NCBI GenBank assembly: GCA_015680685.1
Contig: MNCI01034258.1
Span: forward strand, 31,094-95,093
Source of the DNA: Gnetum montanum
Taxonomy: Eukaryota > Streptophyta > Gnetopsida > Gnetales > Gnetaceae
DNA length: 64,000 bases
Direction: 5' to 3'
Position numbers and translations under genes: made by a program. Positions 56,305 through 64,000 of this stretch are shown piece after piece; position 1 is the first letter of the stretch, and the number at the start of each line of letters is the position of its first letter. The notes below the pieces were generated by a model, which did no database searches, had not been told where the DNA came from, and saw nothing but the letters and a program-made list of their open reading frames with translations.

Positions 56305-57293
56305 TGCATAGAGCTTTTACTCTTTAGTTCAGGGGTCTTGTGTCATCCATGCTAATGCTACAATGATTGATGGAGTTGGCACCTCCCATGGACATGATAG
56401 TTGTGAGAACATCTGATTGGTGTTGACATATGAGGCTGCAAATAGTCATCGTTCCTCCTCATAGGCTCTGGCCTTGTCCTCGTATTCCTGGTAGTCTATA
56501 AGCCATTGAGCCAAGTCTTCTGTGACATCTTTTTTATCCTTGGTAGCTAGCCTTGACCAGCTCTAACTCAAAATTTGCCACTTCTAATTTTTGCAACATC
56601 TTCTTGTGCTCAGCAGATTTAATTTTAGATTTTGCGTAGGTGGTTGCTACCTACTTCTCCAACTCTATTCTCAGGAATCCTATTGTTAGCATGGCTAAAT
56701 TGGCATACCACAGGTTTGCCTATTCCATGTATGCCATAAGATCTTATATCTTTAGGTCTCGGCTTTTTAGCTCTGCTTGGTGGGCAAATGCATAGGTATC
56801 CAATATGGCCTACCAGTTAGTGTTTTGAGCACTAAGAGTGTTGATATGGGCCTTGGCCATATGGATTTATTTTTCAACTACTTTCTTGTACATTCCCACT
56901 TGGTCCAGGGTCAACTCTCCATATGCCTTATCTTCCTTACCGTTTGCCCTTTTCAACCAAATTGTTCACATATCAGCATTGAAGTGAGTGGGTAGGTGAG
57001 CAATTTTCAGTCCTATATTTGGAAGATTTAACACTTTTGAAATGGCTTTGGCAGAGAAATCTATAGAAACACCACCAATATCAACTGTGGTGCCTTCTTC
57101 TTTATTATGCCAAAATTGGTATGTCTCTCCCAAGTACCAGGCACCACTTTCAAAGAGGATAGGCCATAATGGGGAACGTATGAGTTGGTCCCTAACTACT
57201 TCAGGAGCGAACTCGATGAAAGGTCCAAAGTTGATTTCAATGATCATGGTTGCTGATGTGGACCTTTCCTTGCTGTCCATGTTTAGGGACCAT
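56305..57293 (-). pseudogene. ORF2 of E5 with an internal deletion
   Basis: ATG at 57293 after GATTACAA (acceptor AG lost). An open stretch of 110 codons reads INFGPFIEFAPEVVRDQ, LWPILFESGAWYLGETYQFW, GGVSIDFSAKAIS. Near 56917 the frame jumps from AYGELTL to DQVGMYKKVVEK, skipping about 500 residues of the copy 1 protein but keeping frame. The C-terminal coiled coil then continues with stops to 56305. The result would be a ~330-residue protein with the globular start and the last third of the coiled coil. Decayed now; whether the deleted form was ever functional is unknown. Confidence 0.8.
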
Positions 57294-59289
57294 TTGTAAT
57301 CACACAAGGCTAACTATTAGTAAGGTTATTTACAAAATGTGACTTATACCTTTACTTCTTACCTTTAATGAATTCATTTTTTGTTTTGTGTGATTTAGAG
57401 TTGGGAAATTTTATGAAAATGTCCCCTAAAAGAATTGATATTAGGCCCAATTTGATTAGGTGGCTCCAAAAATTAATTCTCATGGTATCAGTGAAGAGAG
57501 AAAATTGATTTGGCAATGTGTTTAATAGTTTCTATGATCATTTACCCTTTATGATATCCTTTAGGTGATGATAAATTTTGGAAAATTATGCATAGCATGG
57601 AGCATACCCTTCCCCCATGGCTAAGTTGAACACTTCAGGTTCAGATAGGTTCAATCGGAATGGTAATCGGAGCATTAGCGAGCAAGTTATGGATGTTTGA
57701 ACGATAGGTGCGCAAGATAGCAATTTCGTGGAAGAAAATATGAATAACTCCCCTCAAATGAATAGTGTAAAATGATGTTGACATGCATCGAGGGGTGGGG
57801 GGTCCAGATATATAGTTTTGATGGACGTGATATTGCATACCTGATAGCGCGAACTTGATATCGCGCCGAACTTGATATTGGGTACCTGATATTGAGGCTT
57901 ATTGAAAATAGGGTACTTAGTAAAATTAATGAATTTCTAAATTTCCAAGGCCAAAAATGAAGGATTTGAGGGTAATTGGAAAGGTCCAGGGTAACATTGA
58001 ATAGACTAGGAAGCACAAAAAGTATAATGGGGTAGAATCTTATAATGAAATTCATGAATATAATGAGGAAAAAGGGCATGTTATGGTTCATAGGAACGTT
58101 GGAAGTAAAAGGATGATAAGGGAAAGAATAAATTTGGCAATGAAGTATGTGGAAGGTATAAAATGATGTGGTGGTGATGTGCAATGAGTATAAATTACAA
58201 AGGTTACGCAAGTGGGTCCTCCCCAAAGCAGGTTCCTACCTATGATGGCCTTACGTAACCACCCTAAAAATGTTCGTAGGCACTAGAAGGGTGAAATGTA
58301 ATCCACACTAGTTGCACAAAACACACACATGTAGATACCACCGTGATGAGATATGAATTCAATGTTACACAAGACAAGTCACAAATACATGAACAACGAG
58401 ATGAGGCAAATTGTGAAAGAGATTGCAGAGATTGGGACATGAGGTAACTGACCTAGGGCATAATGAATCTTGGGTGTAGGGCATGATTAATGTGTTATTA
58501 GCCTATAGCTCCAAAATCAAGACCAAGTCCATTCCTTTGATCAATGACATTACATTGTTTCATCTAATGATGGACAACCATAAGAGCATCATAATAGCAA
58601 GGCGTACAATCACTTGGCATTTTTTCAAGGGAGGAGTGATTTGGAATTTCTTTGTGGCACATTTGTTTTTGTTTGGCCACTTTGGCACACTTTCTCTCTT
58701 CTTCTTTTTTTCTTTTTTCTTTTTGATGTGTAATTTAGAGAAGTTGCCTACCTTCAGGCATTGGTGTATGTCTTTCTAGTGGGACCCCCTAGAATAGCAT
58801 TGGGTTTCTTTATTAAGTGCCTTTATTACTTGTACTCCCATTGTCATTAGCTCTATAAGGATCTTAGTATAGCCAAGCTGCATGATAGCACCTACAAATG
58901 TCACCAAAGAAAATCTACAAGTCCCCTTGATGTCATACCCTGGCCATTCCTTCTTAGTCCATCATTCTTCGTTTTGGGCATAATGAGCACAAAATTACTT
59001 TTAAGTTTTCATGATGACAAGAATATCATCATACCCAGAGTATAACCTCTTATTAATAGAATGGGTGGATGTGATGGCTTGTTGTCCAAGTAATTAGTCA
59101 CTGGAGACTTGATAGCATATAACAACACCTCAACCAATGGGTCACATGAGTGTTTTATTCATAGATGAGATTACCATAAAAAGATAAAAAGATAAAACAA
59201 CAAATTTAAAGATGAAAAACTAGAAAAAAAATTATAAAATTTAAGAAAAGGAAAAACATTTATTAATTCTGCTTATTAGAATGGAGGAT
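57294..59289 (-). other. Leader of E5
   Basis: Non-coding. Blocks (read leftward): CAAGTCCCCTTGATGTCATA near 58918-58937, the GGGGAGGACCC block at 58209-58230, and a PPT-like run at 57609-57625. 57310-58480 is collinear with 53810-55080 of E7. Confidence 0.78.
57806..57895 (-). promoter_or_regulatory. Internal promoter-like unit of E5
   Basis: GATATC/GGTACC-type repeats (57825-57893) precede a CTATATATCTGG TATA-like box (57808-57818) about 515 bp before the ORF2 ATG. Unlike copy 1 and H1, the E5 LTR array uses a different motif. Confidence 0.62.
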
Positions 59290-60860
59290 ATCCCCCATAA
59301 CCAAACTTTTGATCATGGCGAGAACTAATAAATGGAAGGTTTGGATTCATGCATTTTGGAAATATTGGTATTTTTGTACAAAATTTGGATGTAACATTCC
59401 TTCCCAATGCTCATGTAAATGTGACAAGATTAGACATTGGCCTTTGATGTGATCATACAGGAAAATATTACATTGATACATATGATTGGCAGTTGAGTTA
59501 TCCTTATTCTCTTCAACCCTTATTTCCAATTGTCTAGTGATGTTCTGTCCTGTTTCTTGGTTCATCATGGTTCTTCCTATAAAAATGTTGGCATATTCTC
59601 CACATCTTTCATGTACCCAGTCCATCATCTTATTGATCTTTGCCTCAATTTCATCTAGTGATCGTAGGATTGGCAAAGATGATTCCACCTCCTTGAAGTG
59701 AGTTGATTTCTCCTCTTCATGATCATGAACCCTTGCTAAGTTGAGATTTTGGTCATGTTGAGAACTTTCAACATTCTCCCATTTAGCTATTTCTCCTTCT
59801 TCTTTTGCTACCCATTGGATAAGCTCTTGGAGTTGGTGGGTCTGTAGCTCATATAGTTGACCTAGGGCATACATCCCTAGGGTCTCCCTTGTTTCATTAC
59901 AAAGCTCATCCATGATGTGGTACATTAGCCTTTCCTTGGAGAATCCATGGCCTGGGAAATTATTTAACAATGAATAGTATCTTTCTAAAGCCATCTCCAA
60001 GAGTTCATGCTACCCCTGTTTGCATTTTTGTATTTGTCTTCTCAAGGCTAACACTCTTGCATAGGTTTGATATCTTTCATTGAAGAGTTCTGCCATTGTC
60101 AGCAAACATTGAATTGATTGTGGTCTTAAGGACCTATACCATACTTTTTCTTGGCCAATGAGTGTCGTAGGAAAGAGCTTAAGTTTTTGCCATCCATTAT
60201 CAATATTTTTCCATACACAGGCATCATAGAAGGCTTGTAAATGATGTTGCGGATCTAAATCATGGCCTCCTAAAACTTGGGAAAGTTATTTAAACGAAGC
60301 CTGGGTAGACAAATTTCCTTGCAATATGTACGGGATATTTGAATAGCCTCTTGTATCTGCATTAGGCTCTTAGTGGCCAGCAGGGGTTCATCATCACTAG
60401 GTAGGTCATGAATTTGCAAGTTGTGATGATGTTGTCTTTGTTCATGTTGGTGTTTCTGACTTTCCCCATGGGCTTGATTTTTATTTCTATGTCGACCCCT
60501 TAAAAGATGGTCATTCGTATCACAACATAACATTGAAGGAGAAAAGGGAGAGAAAGAACTAGAAGACTCATCATGACTTTTGTAAGTCTTCCAATCATCC
60601 CTGGATAGATTCTTGTTAACTATTGAGAAGGTCCTAGGCCTTACAGCCCCCCTCATTCTATGGGATGTCCCATCCTCACTAGAGGTGGTAGAGTTGGATG
60701 ATAAGAGTCCTTGAGTAGTATTGGGGTGCTCATGATCAAAGGAGACCCCTGCATAGGATTAAGGACTTCTAACTTTTTCTTCATTAACATATATTTTGTT
60801 GGTTCTCTAATGAATTACCTCACTAGTTGTTGCATTGTCATAGTCTTGTGAGAGAGACAT
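59290..60860 (-). pseudogene. gag: gag of E5, decayed
   Basis: ATG at 60860 (MSLSQDYDNATTSEV, like MPLLQDYNNATSSEE of copy 1). At least one frameshift lies between the N-terminal part (60656-60270, His/Ser-rich, DLPSDDEPLLATKSL) and the capsid-like part (60000 on: ALERYYSLLNNFPGHGF, LGMYALGQLYEL). The knuckle is degraded to CNIFLYDHIKGQC (second Cys is Phe). It ends near the PPT-like GGTTATGGGGGATATCC at 59288-59304, at the leader junction. The closest relative here is copy 1 gag. Confidence 0.88.
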
Positions 60861-60978
60861 TTTTATAAAATTGTGTGTGACTTATTTGTAATTAGTTCCT
60901 TCCTAAAAGAAAGATATATCTTCAAAGTTTCATTATAGTGATCTTGGATGATATAACTAATCTAAATAACTAGGACCG

Positions 60979-60996
60979 TTCCTAGCAACGGTGCCA
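60979..60996 (-). other. Primer binding site of E5 (tRNA-Asp type)
   Basis: TGGCACCGTTGCTAGGAA on the minus strand, next to the LTR end. Confidence 0.88.
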
Positions 60997-60997
60997 A

Positions 60998-61818
60998 TGA
61001 TAAGTGGTGAGATACCCCTACACTCAACCATACGAATACAAGTGTGTACGCATGATCCGGTCAAACTCCACAAATGGACTAGTTGTGGTATCTAGATAGT
61101 CACACATTGATCGCAATTGACTATCTTCCCACTTGGACTAGTATTTGCTTTGTCATGTATGGTTTAGGCCAGAATGAGGTGTATGATATGATTTCTAACA
61201 CTAGGCTACTCCTAGAGACAATAGAAAATAATCTTGATTAACTAATAAGAAATAGGAAATGAAGTCTAAGCTAGCCTAAGTGTGATGAGCATCCGTCCTT
61301 AATCATCTGTACGCATCTTGGACCTCATGTACTACTTCTAGGATTACCAAGTGCACATTACTTGAGCACTCCTAGATACGCTACTAGGTTACCAACTAGT
61401 TACACTTCAATGTTCATGATTAATTTGTACTCATTCCACATCTAACAATAGGAATCGTAAATGATGGCAAAGAAATATTAGCTAAGAAAATAATAAATAA
61501 CAATAATGATTAACAATAATAATTAAATATTTAAAACTAAGTGAATGTTGCTATGATGGAAGGCACTCATTCTAACTCCTGCTGCAGGCACTCAGAAAAA
61601 ATATTCTATCTCTCAAATGACAAAATTGCAAGAGCTCTACTACAACTATGACAAGACATGCTATAAACATAGCAAGTAATCCATATTTATAGAATTTATT
61701 GTGGAGTTGAATTGATGAGGCCTCATAAACACAAAAAATGCTATGTCAATGCAACCTTGTCAATGGGCAATGCCACATCGATAGTGTTCCATTGACACGA
61801 CACTTTGACACTTCATCA
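60998..61818 (-). repeat. LTR shared by E5 (as 5' LTR) and E6 (as 3' LTR)
   Basis: 821 bp, TGATAAGTGGTGAG to CACTTCATCA. A PBS lies on the left and a PPT (GTTGTGGAGGTA read leftward, 61819-61830) on the right. U3 array is of the GTCAATG/CATCGAT type. Confidence 0.88.
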
Positions 61819-64000
61819 TACCTCCACAACTACATGAAAACTTGTCCTTCAATTCCTTTAGAGAATTGGGAAGGTATGGGATTATTGATTGAAACTTGGC
61901 ATAACAAACTAACACAACAAAACTGAGTGTTTGAGTCTACAAATCAACATCATTACACAATTTGTGGTGTTCATGATACAAAATTAAACACCATGACATG
62001 ACTATTCAAATTAGATAAAACATGCTCTAATGAAATGAAGGTGGTTGAGAAGATCAAATAGTCTCGGGTGGTGGAGGTTCCTAAGGCTCCAAAGGACCTT
62101 CCCCAACTTTCGGCTTGCATGGTGGTCGAGGATGGTGAGGTTGCCCTACTGTGGCTGCTACCTCTGGTGGAAGGTGAAAGGCATCCAGTAATGCCTTAAT
62201 CTTCTCCTCCCTACTTTGGGGATCATTCATAGTCCACATGACATTTCTAATGTGGGCTAGAATGGGGATATCCCACAGACATGGTATTACTGGGAACAAC
62301 TCCTTGATGATGACAAATTAGGCTACAAATTATTTGTGTTTGACATCGAATGTCTTAACTGCATTTTGTAGCTCTTGTTAGTCATTCATTCTTTTAACCA
62401 AGCTCTCGGTAGTGGATCTCTGATCAGTATATTTGCCCTTGAGAACCTCGAGTTCATGATTTGCCTCTACAAGCTTTTTCTTGGTGTCCTTGTGGTGCTT
62501 AAAATTGGTCTCGTACAACAAGTACAAGCTAGCCACTTTCTTTTCTAGTTCTAAGTGTGGTCATCTGGTAGTCAACAAAGCTAGGTTTGCATACTGGAGG
62601 TTGGCAATCTTCATATATTTAGTAATCTTTTCTATTTACAACTCCTTCAAGTGAATTTCTGCTTTATTATATTGATCAATCCAATTAATGATGGGCTACC
62701 ATAATTTGCATCCTTCTTGGAGTTGTTGGAGGGTCTTATTCACCTTTGTATTTGCCACTTGAATATGTTTCTCATTTATTTACTTTTGTAGGCTGACCTA
62801 GTCTCTGTAGTGATCTTTAATTCTCTCAAATTTAAGAGCCTTTGATTTTTAGGTGGTTACCTCTATTGTAATATTTTGGTGAAGGGCATGGACCTCCTCC
62901 ATTGAGAGGTTTTTGTTCTTAGTTGGAAATATCCTTAACTTTGTATTTGCTCTAACTAGTTGCTCTTGCTATTCATGAATAAATCAATCAACTATTGTTT
63001 ATATGCATCAACATTTTGTAGGCTATGATTCTCTATGGTCAGTTGCACATTCTCCTAGTGGGTTAGATTGAAGGCCTTTTGAATTTTATGTTGGGTGGCC
63101 TCTGCTAAGGATCAGTAAAACATTGCCATCTCCATCGTACCATCAACCCCTTTCAACCTAGTTTGAAACTATTCAAGAACTTCATCTCTTATCAATGCTA
63201 GGTTGAGAAATGCAAGGTTAGCAATTTGCTCTCTCAGTTCAACAACCTCTGCAACCAAGTATTCATTTAGCTCCTTAGTTGTCTCGAGTTGCCCTTCCAA
63301 AATAATATTCTTACCCCTCGCCTCTAGTAGCTCCAACTAGGTTATAGTTATATTATCTAGAAGGTCAAAGACATTCAAAAGTGGTTGCCTGATTCCTATT
63401 AGTTGGTCTAGCAGTTGTTAATGTTGTTATTATTCTTTTTCATTAGCTATTCATAGCCATTTGAGGCTATGAGGTACTTAGTTATTATTTATTACTTATC
63501 TTAGTGTTTCACAATGCAATAATGGCTTTGAGACTTATCTATTTTTTTATTTTTGTTGTTTGATGATTCAGTCAGTAACCACATTTGCTGTAGTTTCTTG
63601 TCCTTGGTGTTTTATCACTAGTATTGTTGCCCTCTCATCCTCCTCTAAGCACACCGAAAAGGTCATGACATTCCTAGAAATCTCTAGGAGTTGTTGCTAT
63701 TGCGAGAGAGATATCGTTACCTCTCTGGCGTTAGATTCGACCTTGAGACAACTGCATTCGTTGGGCAGAGAAAATGGATCTACCTTTTCCCATCAAGCTA
63801 ACTATTTAGGCCACCTCATTTAGGTGACTCATTGTGAGCTAGTACATAGATGGATCTCCATCACTTGTGCTTGCCTGTTGCTCTTGCTTGCTCAAGAGCC
63901 ATTCTTAGTACTTGTGAAACCATTGGGATGTTGTAGTGACATCAGGCATTATTTTCTAAGTGGTAGGTGGAGGTGGTGGTTGCTACTCCTCTTCTTAGAT
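61819..64000 (-). mobile_element. E6: 3' part of an Athila-type element, runs off the window
   Basis: PPT, 3' UTR and ORF2 of a minus-strand element whose 5' part is outside the window. Its 3' LTR is the LTR shared with E5. Confidence 0.8.
62081..64000 (-). pseudogene. ORF2 of E6, linker and coiled-coil part
   Basis: C-terminus (62299-62081) reads MFPVIPCLWDIPILAHIR, VMWTMNDPQSREEKI, LPPEVAATV and EGPLEP, aligning with MFPQLPWPWEVLTPS and EEEKL of copy 1, with a longer tail. Upstream, decayed frames are rich in Glu/Lys/Gln/Leu as in the coiled-coil half. The far right (about 63950-63990) encodes a Pro-rich linker (QPPPPPTT). Diverged and with many stops. The globular region is beyond the window. 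Confidence 0.72.

Larger units (their letters stand above)
55136..61818 (-). mobile_element. E5: pol-less Athila-type element with a shortened ORF2
   Basis: 5' LTR (60998-61818), PBS, gag (60860-59290), leader, internal promoter, ORF2 (57293-56305), PPT, 3' LTR (55136-56033). No protease or polymerase. The 5' LTR is also bordered on its right by the PPT and ORF2 of E6, so E5 and E6 share an LTR. Inserted in the E7 leader after AATGA. Confidence 0.87.

Noticed and set aside
1-64000. Host protein genes, tRNA genes, CRISPR or prokaryotic features
   Set aside because: None found on reading both strands; all longer frames are explained by retroelements or repeats.

Overview
This window looks like intergenic plant nuclear DNA, most likely from an angiosperm with a large, repeat-rich genome. 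I could not identify the species. I found no intact host protein gene. Almost everything is nested, decayed LTR retrotransposon sequence, plus a decayed 5S rDNA-like array, one fold-back DNA element, a duplicated unclassified block and one 741-base assembly gap. The dominant elements look like the Athila/Tat branch of Ty3/gypsy. Their LTRs run TGATGAGT...ACTCATCA, their primer binding sites match the 3' end of plant tRNA-Asp (consensus TGGCGCCGTTGCCGGGGA), and their order is gag, protease/pol, long non-coding leader, and an extra ORF at the env position (called ORF2 here).

Layout. 1-1927: end of a plus-strand LTR, then a minus-strand gag start with its PBS and LTR (E0). 1928-4470: 5S-like array of ~300-bp units broken by a solo LTR (2896-3722). 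4471-5051: repeat block X. 5052-22512: plus-strand element H1, the only Athila-type copy here that keeps reverse transcriptase/RNase H and integrase remnants. H1 is interrupted by copy 1 (6302-14782) and by a fold-back element (15010-16251), and ends with its own ORF2 and 3' LTR. 22985-23657 and 39649-40490: a second 5S-spacer/X block, split by Y (23658-39643), a minus-strand chromodomain element with 2.7-kb LTRs. Y's 3' LTR is split by copy 2 (24868-30843), flanked by CCACC duplications. 40491-42790: minus-strand E2. 42815-46517: plus-strand E3 with the gap. 46550-53445: minus-strand E4. 53446-55135: ORF2 start and leader of older E7. 55136-61818: minus-strand E5. 61819-64000: ORF2 of E6, running off the window.

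How the parts work together. H1-type elements would supply reverse transcriptase and integrase. Copies 1, 2, E4 and E5 carry gag (E4 also protease) and an ORF2 but no polymerase, so they would have depended on a helper. Four copies share a second promoter-like unit before ORF2: a palindromic repeat array, a TATA box, about 0.5 kb of leader, then a TTGCAG-like acceptor abutting the ORF2 ATG. This suggests a separate, possibly spliced, ORF2 mRNA. In most copies ORF2 is a long coiled-coil protein. In E4, and possibly copy 2, it is replaced by a short ORF with one membrane segment. That modular env position with its own promoter is the most interesting system here. Family assignments rest on reading motifs, without database searches.
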